NCBI GenBank assembly: GCA_024224595.1
Contig: JAAENI010000468.1
Location: forward strand, 1-44,512
DNA length: 44,512 nucleotides
Source: Hyphomicrobiales bacterium
Lineage (GTDB): Bacteria > Pseudomonadota > Alphaproteobacteria > Rhizobiales > Rhizobiaceae
Reading direction: 5' to 3'
Part shown: piece by piece, positions 18,684 through 28,282 of the stretch
Layout of the letters: every line of letters begins with the position of its first letter
Position numbering within the stretch: the stretch's first letter is position 1
Position numbers and translations under genes: made by a program
The notes under the pieces: generated by a model
Database searches by the model: none
What the model was told of the DNA's origin: nothing
The model's input: only the letters and a program-made list of their open reading frames with translations

Positions 18684-19865
18684 ATGTGTACCGATACGAA
18701 AATGCAAACGGGTTACTATGATCCCGATATGTGTGATTTGGGGGAGTTCGCTGATCTTGTTTCTCGCACCACAGACAGAATTGATATTCCAAACGCTTCA
18801 TCCGCCCCTGATAATATTCCGGTCTATGAATTGGTATCTATTGAGCTGCAACTGAAAGGCAAAGAAAAACGCAAGGAACTCATGGCAGAGTGGGCGCGTA
18901 TCCTGAAACTGGGTGCAGGTGTGCTTGTTATCAAGGGTGCTCAGCCTGATCATTTGGCAATTGATGATGCTACTGGCGTATACAATCAAATAATTGCCAG
19001 TGAAAAAGATGACAATGGTGGTGGTGCCGATCACTTTGCTGTCGCCGGTAGCAATGATCGAATCTGGAATTCGCTGCAGAAGTTGTGTGAAGCAGCGCCG
19101 GAAACATTCATTCGTTATTTTTCTTCCGAAGCAATTGATGCCGTTTGCGAGGCATGGCTAGGCCCAAACTATCAGATGACCGCTCAAGTTAACCTTGTTC
19201 GTCCCGGTGGACAGGCCCAGCAAGCCCATCGTGATTACCATCTAGGGTTTCAAACAGCTGAAACGAGTGCCTCTTATCCAGCCCATGTACACGACCTGTC
19301 GCCTTTGATGACACTTCAGGGTGGCATCGCGCATGCCGATATGCCACTTGAGAGTGGTCCAACTAAATTGCTTCCTTTTTCGCAACTTTACCGGCCAGGA
19401 TATGCTGCCTGGAGACTTAAGGATTTCACGGCTTATTTTGAGGAGCATCATGTGCAACTGGCGCTTGACAAGGGCGATGCGATATTCTTCAATCCGGCGC
19501 TTTTTCATGCTGCGGGCGAGAACAGTAGTTCTGATGTTCACCGGTTGGTGAATTTGCTGCAGGTGTCTTCCGCCTTTGGCCGTGCTATGGAATCGATTGA
19601 TCGAGTGAATATGTGCAGGGCGATATACGAACCGCTTTGTAAAGCGTGGAATTCTGAAATGCTGTCGGAGGTCCAGCTTGATGCGGTAATTGCCGCAACA
19701 GCCGAGGGGTATTCATTCCCTACAAATCTCGACAGGGATCCTCCAATTAATGGTCTTGCGCCAAAGACACAACAAGTTTTACTCAAGGAGCATATCCTGT
19801 CTCAGCAAGACCCGATTGTTTTTTTTCAACAGCTGGATCAACAATCACAACGCAGAAGGGTATAG
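18684..19865 (+). CDS. phytanoyl-CoA dioxygenase (PhyH) family Fe(II)/2-oxoglutarate-dependent oxygenase
   Basis: 393 aa; putative HxD...H triad QQAHRDYHLGF and FFNPALFHAAGENSSSDVHRLVNLLQ; intact ORF. Confidence 0.75.
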   Translation: MCTDTKMQTGYYDPDMCDLGEFADLVSRTTDRIDIPNASSAPDNIPVYELVSIELQLKGKEKRKELMAEWARILKLGAGVLVIKGAQPDHLAIDDATGVYNQIIASEKDDNGGGADHFAVAGSNDRIWNSLQKLCEAAPETFIRYFSSEAIDAVCEAWLGPNYQMTAQVNLVRPGGQAQQAHRDYHLGFQTAETSASYPAHVHDLSPLMTLQGGIAHADMPLESGPTKLLPFSQLYRPGYAAWRLKDFTAYFEEHHVQLALDKGDAIFFNPALFHAAGENSSSDVHRLVNLLQVSSAFGRAMESIDRVNMCRAIYEPLCKAWNSEMLSEVQLDAVIAATAEGYSFPTNLDRDPPINGLAPKTQQVLLKEHILSQQDPIVFFQQLDQQSQRRRV

Positions 19866-20331
19866 CGGAATACCCATTCGTTGTTTGAGCCTGTTTTTAT
19901 TCAAATTAGAATACCTGTCTATAGTGTCAGAAGTTCACCACTGGCAAACGCAAAGCGGGCGTATTGCAGGGGAATCGCATTTGAATTTTGGTATTCGCAG
20001 CCGCATGTGGTCTTGCCTTTTTATGCCGAATAGATTTTGCCCATTATCAAATACAAGTGATGATGAAGGTTTGGATGGAAGGATTTTTTGCCTGTTTCCA
20101 GACTTTCATGCAGGGTTTCACGCAGGTTGACAAAGGCGTTATCGCCGTCAATGCCGCAATCGAAAGGACAACGCACCCTGCAATCCAGCCATCCTGCGCC
20201 ATATGGCTTTCAATCTTGTAAACAAGGACAAATCAAAAGGATCAAATCGTGTTAAGTCCAAGCGGGCAGGATGGAACGATGAATTTTAGATCAAATTTAT
20301 AGCAAAAAAGTGAAATGCGATTGCCCTGGCC

Positions 20332-20736
20332 TTATTCTTGGTACTGAACCAATAATTTTTCGACTTTCAATTCTTCGTCGATTACTGAGCCTTCCTTGCA
20401 GTTCCCTTTTTTATCAATAATACATTGAAAAGCTGACCATTTATAATGTCCATTTTCACGGAGTGAAAAGAAACCAAATTCCGTGGAGAAGTAGGCTAAA
20501 AAACGGACATTCTTCGCTTTCGTATTTGGGTTCATGGTCCTTGTATAATTCTCTGCGTATTTCGGCAACTGGTCTTCAACAGACGCAAAAAAGCTTGAAA
20601 TATCTGTCGACCCATCGTGTGGTTCCAAAACAGGCTCTTTGTAGCCCATGTCTCTGCCAGCTTCATCGAAATGCTTTACAAGAGGAGCGTCAACTAGAGT
20701 TCTGTGTTTTCGTTTGGTAAGTTTAGTTGAGGACAT
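20332..20736 (-). CDS. hypothetical protein (134 aa)
   Basis: Intact ORF with good SD (taaggagtatcacaaATG); no family recognised. Confidence 0.6.
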   Translation of the reverse strand: MSSTKLTKRKHRTLVDAPLVKHFDEAGRDMGYKEPVLEPHDGSTDISSFFASVEDQLPKYAENYTRTMNPNTKAKNVRFLAYFSTEFGFFSLRENGHYKWSAFQCIIDKKGNCKEGSVIDEELKVEKLLVQYQE

Positions 20737-21011
20737 TTGTGATACTCCTTAAAGGGATTTTGGATTAAGGCCGCGAATTTGGAATAAAAGGTAAGTGATG
20801 TCAATTGAATATTCTATTTTCAGCAGTGGTTTTGTTGACTTGGTTAATGAGGTAAAGTCGCATGTGAAATGTTTACTGTCATGGAAATTCAACTATACCT
20901 AAAACCCATAAATCGATCAGTTGACAGTTGAGTGTAGCCGCCCGTGTTTTGAATATTGCGGTGACCCCTGTAGAATGTGTGCGTTAGGTGGGGTTCCCCA
21001 AACGCATACAA

Positions 21012-21043
21012 TCAAACCCTCTTGTGTATTCTTGAAAAGACTC
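21012..21043 (-). repeat. Repeat arm, inverted relative to 18423-18455
   Basis: tcaaaccctcttgtgtattcttgaaaagactc; reverse complement matches the 18424-18455 arm at 30/32. Confidence 0.85.
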
Positions 21044-21435
21044 AAAGAATAAGTGGCCCGCTTGCGGGGGATGCAACTTCACCAAATCAACAAGCTGTTG
21101 CTTGCTCAACTTTTCCAAATCATCCCGTTCCATATCCCCATTGATTCAGAACATCACTGATTTGGCAAGAGGGTGAGTAATTACCTTTATGAGAAAATCG
21201 CGGTGGCTTGGTAGTGGTTTAAACCAATTTGCTCACTAAAATATCGAACATCTCCAGCATTAATCTTAACATGCTAGCATTTATCTTGCTTTCTAAACTT
21301 GCCATGTTTACATTTCACCATACCACTCAACCTCAGTATCTGGTTCTTGTTTCTATTCTTACTGACCTCTGCGTACTCTTGGAAAATAAAACGGAGAGAT
21401 TGACATTGTGAAATGAATCCAGAAAGGAATGAACT

Positions 21436-22302
21436 ATGAACAAGCTATTTAGAAATGTCCTGGCAACAACAGCCTCCATTATAGTTTTCGCCAGCGCAAC
21501 GAACGCATCATCAGGGCCGGGTAAACAAGTGTCAGATGAAACAATTGCCGAACAGCGCAAGGCATTGGCAACCAACACGAAGAACGGTGGATTTGGTCCG
21601 CAATCTCCACGTGACATTGACGCGATCAATGGTAGCAATGGTCGCGTATTTGCTGAGGCGCCAATTTATACCAAGATGAATCTATGCAATATCCATTTTC
21701 ATGAAAATGCTGAGCACAAAGGTGGGGAATTTACCAAGTATGCAGGCAATGGTGACGGTCACGGATATGGTACCGGATTTCGATATTCCGGTAAATTAAG
21801 TGCAGCAGAACTCACTAAAATCGATAGGAAAGTTGGTGCAAGTGAACACGGTTATCTCGTTTCAGGTGACACAATTGAAGTTCACTATGTGCACACAACA
21901 GCCAAAGTTAAACCTGGGCCAACATTGGGTTCTTGCTTGAGTGATGCGATTAAAAACCCACAACTTCGTGTCGAAACTCAGGTATACGTTCTTGTGAACG
22001 ACGACAGCGCTCTGAATTTTGTTGAACTCACAAAACACAAGATGAAGAACGGTGTTTATCAGGCAGTAAACATTCCAACCAATACTGGAACGGCAGTCCA
22101 ATATGAAGGCTCCACAACAGGCCCGGGCTACAATGAAAAAGGCAGTCCATTTCAAGTATCATGGAGTGTTCGCCCAAAAGTAGCAAAGGTAAACATTTGG
22201 TCGGTGGATGAATGGCTCAAAAACAATATCTTTGACGAAGATCACGCGCATGGCGTAAGAAATCTGGTGATCAATCCAGATATTCTTTCACATGTCAGAT
22301 AG
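21436..22302 (+). CDS. delta-class carbonic anhydrase, secreted
   Basis: Signal peptide; MNLCNIHFHENAEHKGGEFTKYAGNGDGHGYGTGFRY (HxH...AEHK motif of delta-CA) and later TIEVHYVHTTA. Confidence 0.75.
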   Translation: MNKLFRNVLATTASIIVFASATNASSGPGKQVSDETIAEQRKALATNTKNGGFGPQSPRDIDAINGSNGRVFAEAPIYTKMNLCNIHFHENAEHKGGEFTKYAGNGDGHGYGTGFRYSGKLSAAELTKIDRKVGASEHGYLVSGDTIEVHYVHTTAKVKPGPTLGSCLSDAIKNPQLRVETQVYVLVNDDSALNFVELTKHKMKNGVYQAVNIPTNTGTAVQYEGSTTGPGYNEKGSPFQVSWSVRPKVAKVNIWSVDEWLKNNIFDEDHAHGVRNLVINPDILSHVR

Positions 22303-22424
22303 ACTCATCGTGAGAAATGGTTCTTCTGGCAACGAAACTGCATGCCAATGAGCTTCGGTAGTGCTGCTGCTTCACGGCAGGGTTTGAAAAAGTCCAATTT
22401 TCAAACAATCGTTTTGCATAGCCC

Positions 22425-22848
22425 CTATCAGGCTTAGTTTGAATCATTTGACTTGTTTTTCACGCTCGCTGGGCTGCGTTATGCTTCGCTTATGGTCATC
22501 CACACTGAAAGGAGCGGTCGTACCGGTTTCGGTGTAATCTCCTGTTTTAGGCTTTGATGCCGTGGCCAGCCTGCCCCGTCACATCGCCGCCAACCGTAAT
22601 CGTCAGGCCGCAGTGCCTTCAGCGTGAGCATCAATACGCTCATCACCGCCCGTCACCGCGCTTGCGCCCGTGATGATCGTCAGACTGGTGTCGGCGTTGT
22701 AGTCATTAATACCGTCTTCGTTGGTTCCGGTTATTCTGGATATCGTTACGCCCTGTTGGTGGTCAGTCAGACCACTTGTACAGGACGCGCCTTGCCAGCA
22801 AACGTGAATAAACGGTCAAATGATTCCGTGTAAACAAGAAACGGTCTA
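22425..22848. repeat. Inverted-repeat-bounded element containing a degenerate gene fragment
   Basis: Left arm tatcaggcttagtttgaatcatttgacttgtttttcacgctcgctgg; reverse complement of right arm ctagaccgtttcttgtttacacggaatcatttgaccgtttattcacgtttgctggc; shared core gaatcatttgac...tcacg. Confidence 0.65.
22535..22770 (-). pseudogene. Degenerate fragment of a repetitive adhesin/autotransporter-like passenger domain
   Basis: Reverse strand reads ISRITGTNEDGINDYNADTSLTIITGASAVTGGDERIDAHAEGTAA(frameshift)LTITVGGDVTGQAGHGIKA, resembling autotransporter-type TVGGDVTGxxGxGI repeats; no intact ORF. Confidence 0.45.
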
Positions 22849-24051
22849 GGCCGCGTTTGCGCCCTGGTCATCTTTCTGACTAGTTATGTACTCACAAAAA
22901 CTCGAGGCATCCATCGGTTTTGCAAAATAGTAGCCCTGTGCATATTCTATTCCCATCTCGCGTATGATATCCCAGGTCTGACGGTCTTCCACACCCTCCG
23001 CAACGAGACACATTCCCTGCTGGCGTGCCAGTTTGATCGCAGCGACGACTACTTCCTTGGAAAAATTGTCCGTTGCAATTGTTGATACATATGATTTGTC
23101 CAATTTCAATTCTGAATATGGGAAATCTTTCAATATATTGATGTTTGATGAACCGGTGCCAAAATCATCAATAGCAATGTCGAAATCATATATTCTTAAT
23201 CTTGACAGGACTTCCAGCGTCGCTGGTTCAAGATTTAATATACTGTTTTCGGTAATCTCAAAGCTGATTGATTTGCTGGTGACATTAGCGCTTTTCATAC
23301 GTGCCATCAATTGGGCGGGAAGAGCTGTTTTGTTGATCATCGTTGGGGGAAGGTTAAAGGCAAAAATCAGATCCGACCGTAGCGGAAGGAAGCGGCTTAA
23401 ATCTGATAGCACTTTCTCAAAAACAAGAAATGTCAATTCTTCCATGAAACCTTTTTTTTCGGCAAATGGTATGAATAAATTCGGGGCGATAGTTCCATAA
23501 TCAGGTTTTATCCAACGTACCAGCACTTCGGCACCGATGATCCGGCCATTTTGTACATCTACTTTGGGTTGATAGTAGGGTTTAAACTCCCTGTTTTTCA
23601 GTGCTTTTGCAAAATCGGCGTTCGTACATTTATACTCTCCAGCGTTATTCACCAGAGCAGTTTTGGGTTGATTTGAAAGAAACAGGGCATCAAGAGCATT
23701 TTTTTTCAACGGCTTGTTAATCCCGCCAATCAATTGCAAGTTGTGCAATTTCGCCAGACGGGCAGCATGGTCTATCAAATTGCCTTTTATCCCGGATATG
23801 ATTGCCAATTTTCCGGAATAGCCGAGTTCCTTCAAATGACGCATGAATTCGATTCCATCCATGTTCGGCATCTGAATATCACTAACGATCAGATCAAAGT
23901 CAGTCGATTTTTTTGACAACATGTCCAGTGCCACGGTGGAATCTTCAGCGCCGTGAATGGATTTTACTTTGAGGCCAGCAAAATATGCGGTGAGCACTGC
24001 AATCTGGACCGGGTCATCGTCAACAATTAGAACTGAATTATAATTTTGCAT
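22846..24051 (-). CDS. response regulator with EAL domain (cyclic-di-GMP phosphodiesterase)
   Basis: REC domain (LIVDDDPVQIAVL, DLIVSDIQMPNMDG) plus EAL domain (GAEVLVRW, FEITENS, IDDFGTGSSN, KLDKSYV, VAEGVED). Confidence 0.93.
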   Translation of the reverse strand: MQNYNSVLIVDDDPVQIAVLTAYFAGLKVKSIHGAEDSTVALDMLSKKSTDFDLIVSDIQMPNMDGIEFMRHLKELGYSGKLAIISGIKGNLIDHAARLAKLHNLQLIGGINKPLKKNALDALFLSNQPKTALVNNAGEYKCTNADFAKALKNREFKPYYQPKVDVQNGRIIGAEVLVRWIKPDYGTIAPNLFIPFAEKKGFMEELTFLVFEKVLSDLSRFLPLRSDLIFAFNLPPTMINKTALPAQLMARMKSANVTSKSISFEITENSILNLEPATLEVLSRLRIYDFDIAIDDFGTGSSNINILKDFPYSELKLDKSYVSTIATDNFSKEVVVAAIKLARQQGMCLVAEGVEDRQTWDIIREMGIEYAQGYYFAKPMDASSFCEYITSQKDDQGANAA

Positions 24052-24153
24052 TAAGAAATCGTTTTTTGATCAGTAATTTGGTTCAATATAATTTGAAATG
24101 ATTAATAATAGGAGAATTGTCTTTCATTTCTACAGAACCGACTGGCAACTCCA

Positions 24154-26934
24154 CTAAAGCTTGGAGTTTTGCACAATATCCTTATCCTCCTCATCTTGTG
24201 CGGCTTGTTTGAGGACAGATATGACTTCCCTAAAATCACAATTGATGGAATAAAACAGTTCATCCAATCTGGACTGGTTCTTTTGATTTGCTTCCAATTC
24301 CAGTGTTTTGCAGATTGCACTTAATTTACCCGCACCAATGTTTCCGCTCATCGAACACAGGGCATGAGCAGCTGATGCGGTATTTTCCAGATTTCTGGAA
24401 ATAACAGCTCTTTCCAGCTCAGCGAATGTAGCTGGCGCGCTGTCGAGATAAATATTGTGTAGCCGCTCCAGCGTTGCCTCAAATCCATCCCCTGTTATTT
24501 CTTTCAGGTTCTCCAAAAGACTGTCATCAAAAGGCGAGGCTGGGGCAGTGGATGTTCCACTATCTGAGGATGTTCCACTATCTGAGGGCATTTTTTGTGT
24601 ATTATCTGTTATTGCAACTGGTTCAATAACATTATTGTCGAGCCATTTTGCCAGGCAACTGCCAAGAGATTTAATGGTAAAGGGTTTGACAACAATATCA
24701 TCCATTGTCGCTTGCCGGGCATCTTTAGCAATCTGATTGGGCAAATGTGCGGTAAGCGCAATGATTGGAACTGGTTTATACTGGAAATGATGTTCGATTT
24801 TTCGCAACCGTCGGGTGGCTTCAAATCCATCCATTTCCGGCATGCTGCAGTCCATCAGAACCATATCGATATTGCCGCTTTCAAAACTCTTTATTGCTTC
24901 AGCGCCGCTTTCCACAACAATTGGGGTAACCTCATAGCGTGCCAGTGCCTGGATGATCACTTCACGATTTACGGCGCTGTCATCAACCACAAGAATGTTT
25001 TGATGTTCATAACTTGGTAATTCTGTTTCAGCTGCACTGACAGAATTGATGATCTGTTCTCCAAGGGGGTGACCCTGGACAATGCGATTAAAGGTATTCT
25101 GCACAGAAATTGAAGATACCGGCTTTTCGATAAAGTCATGAGCCTGACCATCTTTGACAAGTTTTTCCAGCTTTGCGTCACCCAGAGTCGTTATTGCTAC
25201 GCCATACTGATTTCCTTCAAGTTTTGGCAGTGACGCCAAAACACTTGAATCGGCAATAATGCAATTGTAACTTGTTGTATTGAACTGACTGATGTTTACC
25301 AAATCATGAAACTCGACCTGCCCGCCAAATCGATTTACCGATTCCAGAATGATTTCGGATGATTTTGATTCTGACAATAAAACTAATGTTTTGTGGGTTG
25401 GATATTGTTCTGGTGTGACAGGTTTTTCTATTGAATTCAGGGGTAGGGTGAAGCTGAATTCAGAACCCTGACCAACAATGCTGGTCACCGAAATAACTCC
25501 GCCCATGGCCTGTGTCAGTTGTTTGCAGATAGACAGGCCTAATCCGGTTCCACCATAGTTTCTGGTTGTTGTCTGGTCTGCCTGTGAGAAGCTGTCAAAG
25601 ACTTTGGCGAGATTGCCCTGTTCAATGCCAATGCCTGTGTCAGCGACGGTAAAACGGATGACTGGATTATGTTCTTCATGCTCAATATCGACATGGATGG
25701 CTACATTGCCTTCTTTGGTAAATTTCAGGGCATTGTTAACCAGATTGCTCAGTATCTGATTTAATCTTGTAGGGTCACCGGAAAAACTCAAGGGCACCTT
25801 TGGTGCCACATGGCATCCCAATTCCAGTTTTTTCTCTTCCGCCATTTGCATGAACAAGCTCATTACGTCGTTGACGAGACTCTCGGTTTCAATTTCCAGC
25901 GATTCCAGGTCCAGCTTGCCCGATTGTATTTTTGAGATGTCGAGAATATCGTTGATGATCGCCAGCAGACTTTTGCCGGATTTCATGATGACATTGGCAT
26001 AACGTTGATATTTTGGTGCCAGTTGAGCGGTTGCCAGGAGTTCTGACATCAATAACATGCCGTTCATCGGCGTTCTGATTTCGTGGCTAACCGTGGCCAG
26101 GAATTCAGATTTTGCTGCGTTTGCCTGTTCCGCCTCATCTTTGGCGACGACCAGATCGTGGGTGCGCTGCTCAATTTTTTCTTCCAGCGTCTGGTGATAT
26201 TCGAGTAGTTTATTGTCTCTGATCTCAATATCGTTTAGCATCTGGTTGAATGATTTGGCGAGAATGGCGATTTCACCAGATTGGTTTTCATCAGCTCTGG
26301 TGGTGTAGTCTTCGTTTCGACTGAGATCGATCATCAGTTTGGAGAGATTGTGCAATGGTGTGGTAATCTTTGTGATGACAGATGCTGATACCAGGATTGC
26401 GACAATTGCTGAAACCAGAGACATTAGAAGGTTTGCAATTATGTTGTTGAAAAATGTCGAGCGGACATTCGATATATTGGCAAGCAAATTTAACTGGCCA
26501 ATTCGCTCACCTGCATAATTGATGTCTGCAGGTACCCAAATATTGTCGAGAAACAAAAAAGAGTAGGCACTCTGGTTTTCCAGTTTTGTGACCTGTCCCG
26601 ACAAAACTGTGTCATAACCCATTTCAGTATAAGTGGTGTTGTCGGATGTTGAAACTGATGCAAATTTGTAAGTTTCGAATTTGCCAATGGCGGTCAATAT
26701 CAACTGGACTTGTCTTTTGTTCTTTTCCGATAATGGTTCTGCGATTGATGTTGAAAATACACTGGCAGTTTTTTTGAGCAGTTGATTTTGCTGGCCTAAT
26801 TCACGTTCGAATCCGAACCAGGAGACTATGCCAGAGGCGGTAATCACCGCAACAAATATCACTGCACCAAGCGCCAGAGACAGGCGGAATTTCAACCGCT
26901 CGCTACGTTTGAGTTTGTAGATTACGGTAGACAT
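24154..26934 (-). CDS. hybrid sensor histidine kinase (TM sensor-HAMP-HisKA-HATPase-REC-HPt)
   Basis: H-box EFLATVSHEIRTPMNGMLL; DTGIGIEQGN; GGTGLGLSICKQL; REC ILVVDDSAVNREV...VLMDCSMPEMDG; C-terminal HPt-like AAHALCSMSGNIGA. Confidence 0.95.
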   Translation of the reverse strand: MSTVIYKLKRSERLKFRLSLALGAVIFVAVITASGIVSWFGFERELGQQNQLLKKTASVFSTSIAEPLSEKNKRQVQLILTAIGKFETYKFASVSTSDNTTYTEMGYDTVLSGQVTKLENQSAYSFLFLDNIWVPADINYAGERIGQLNLLANISNVRSTFFNNIIANLLMSLVSAIVAILVSASVITKITTPLHNLSKLMIDLSRNEDYTTRADENQSGEIAILAKSFNQMLNDIEIRDNKLLEYHQTLEEKIEQRTHDLVVAKDEAEQANAAKSEFLATVSHEIRTPMNGMLLMSELLATAQLAPKYQRYANVIMKSGKSLLAIINDILDISKIQSGKLDLESLEIETESLVNDVMSLFMQMAEEKKLELGCHVAPKVPLSFSGDPTRLNQILSNLVNNALKFTKEGNVAIHVDIEHEEHNPVIRFTVADTGIGIEQGNLAKVFDSFSQADQTTTRNYGGTGLGLSICKQLTQAMGGVISVTSIVGQGSEFSFTLPLNSIEKPVTPEQYPTHKTLVLLSESKSSEIILESVNRFGGQVEFHDLVNISQFNTTSYNCIIADSSVLASLPKLEGNQYGVAITTLGDAKLEKLVKDGQAHDFIEKPVSSISVQNTFNRIVQGHPLGEQIINSVSAAETELPSYEHQNILVVDDSAVNREVIIQALARYEVTPIVVESGAEAIKSFESGNIDMVLMDCSMPEMDGFEATRRLRKIEHHFQYKPVPIIALTAHLPNQIAKDARQATMDDIVVKPFTIKSLGSCLAKWLDNNVIEPVAITDNTQKMPSDSGTSSDSGTSTAPASPFDDSLLENLKEITGDGFEATLERLHNIYLDSAPATFAELERAVISRNLENTASAAHALCSMSGNIGAGKLSAICKTLELEANQKNQSRLDELFYSINCDFREVISVLKQAAQDEEDKDIVQNSKL

Positions 26935-27022
26935 TCTAAAATCTCAATATCAGTTATTTTGAAGTGCAGAAGAAAACGTTTGTTTCATGTTTTTTGGGGA
27001 AAATCATTTCCCGAGTTTTTTG

Positions 27023-28282
27023 CTATTTTGCCAGACGTATAGTATTGCTATTGCCGTCGATGCCTTCCGGCATGGGAATGTCAGATTCTCCATAATTGGA
27101 GTTGATCACCAATTGCGGGCCCGAATCTATCTTGATCGTATTCGCAATAATCGCTGTCCAGTTTGACTTCTGGCCTAGACGGCTGGCCTTTTCCACCAAC
27201 AAATTGCCCTTTGAAAGATATATGGTTCCTTCAAACCGTTCGGCGTCTTTGCTTCTAATTGCAAATGTTCGACCAGGTTTAGCACTGCGTTGTTCAAAGA
27301 ATAAAATGCCGGCCAACGGTCCGGTTTTTGGTGCAGTCAAACTAATTTGTGTCGACACACCGAAGTTGAAAGGTGGTCCATTTCCCTCAAAGAAAAATCC
27401 AACATTAACACCTGTCATTGTTGCATTGCCGCCAAGCCGTAACGGTCCATTCTTGATAATATAAACTCCTGGCTTCAGAGTCACCGTTATCTTGCCGCCT
27501 AAAACAATACCACCACAGTAGGTGCCGGGAGAAAGGGATATTTTTCCACCCGTTTTGAAAAAGTTCTTATGGTCACAGAGACCAGAAACCGGTTCAGGGC
27601 GATCTATCAGGGGATCAGTAATTACAGGGGCATCAATAATGGGTTTAGGTTTGAAACTCACAAGCGGCCCTTTATAGCCGCCGGATGAGTAGGTTGTAGA
27701 GGCGCCTATGACCGATCTTGAGTCAGTGGCAATGCCGCTGGAATGGGATGAATTTGAAAAAATTGCACAATTATTGGCCTGAATTGATGAATTTCTTGTA
27801 ACCCTTAATGCATACTTGACTGCTTTATCCAGCGCAATCACACACAGATTTTGTGAGCCGGCACGAACTGCTGTTGCTGTTACTTTGATAGGTAATACAG
27901 TAGCGTTCAAATACTGCAATATGAGCGGCTCCCAATAATAGGAAACGTCAACCGCTATCTTCGATTGGTCAGACGAAGCTATCGTTGTAACATTCAGATT
28001 GATGGCTGACTTGGAACCCTCAACGATTCCCATGCTGGCATATATGTAGTTTTGAGCGATTGCCTGGATATCGGAGTCATTTATGCTCGTAAGCCCGGCC
28101 TCTTTGGTAGTCGCAAGGGCGGACGAATCTGCTGCTTCTTGCAGTTGAGACTTTTGCTTTAAATACATTGTGTAGTCAGCAGCACCACCCGCAGCAAACA
28201 GCAAGGGCACAGCCAAAGTAGCGGTTATCAAAGCAACATTTCCGCGTGTATCGAAGAAGAAATTTTTTAGAATGTCAGCCAA
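27023..28282 (-). CDS. Tad domain-containing (TadE/TadG-like) pilus assembly/secreted protein
   Basis: N-terminal DTRGNVALITATLAVPLLFAAGGAADYTMYLKQKSQLQEAADSSALA. Confidence 0.85.
   Translation of the reverse strand: MADILKNFFFDTRGNVALITATLAVPLLFAAGGAADYTMYLKQKSQLQEAADSSALATTKEAGLTSINDSDIQAIAQNYIYASMGIVEGSKSAINLNVTTIASSDQSKIAVDVSYYWEPLILQYLNATVLPIKVTATAVRAGSQNLCVIALDKAVKYALRVTRNSSIQANNCAIFSNSSHSSGIATDSRSVIGASTTYSSGGYKGPLVSFKPKPIIDAPVITDPLIDRPEPVSGLCDHKNFFKTGGKISLSPGTYCGGIVLGGKITVTLKPGVYIIKNGPLRLGGNATMTGVNVGFFFEGNGPPFNFGVSTQISLTAPKTGPLAGILFFEQRSAKPGRTFAIRSKDAERFEGTIYLSKGNLLVEKASRLGQKSNWTAIIANTIKIDSGPQLVINSNYGESDIPMPEGIDGNSNTIRLAK

Noticed and set aside
19866-20330. Possible gene remnant (MVFAAACGLAFLCRIDFAHYQIQ...) after the PhyH gene
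   Set aside because: Could not identify a consistent frame or family; no claim made.
22382-22406. GTTTGAAAA-n7-TTTTCAAAC hairpin as terminator of the delta-CA gene
   Set aside because: AT-rich stem without a U-tract, 80 bp past the stop; weak support.
24551-24586. Direct repeats considered as CRISPR-like
   Set aside because: Only two contiguous 18-bp units inside a coding linker, no spacers, no cas genes; no CRISPR array seen anywhere in the window.
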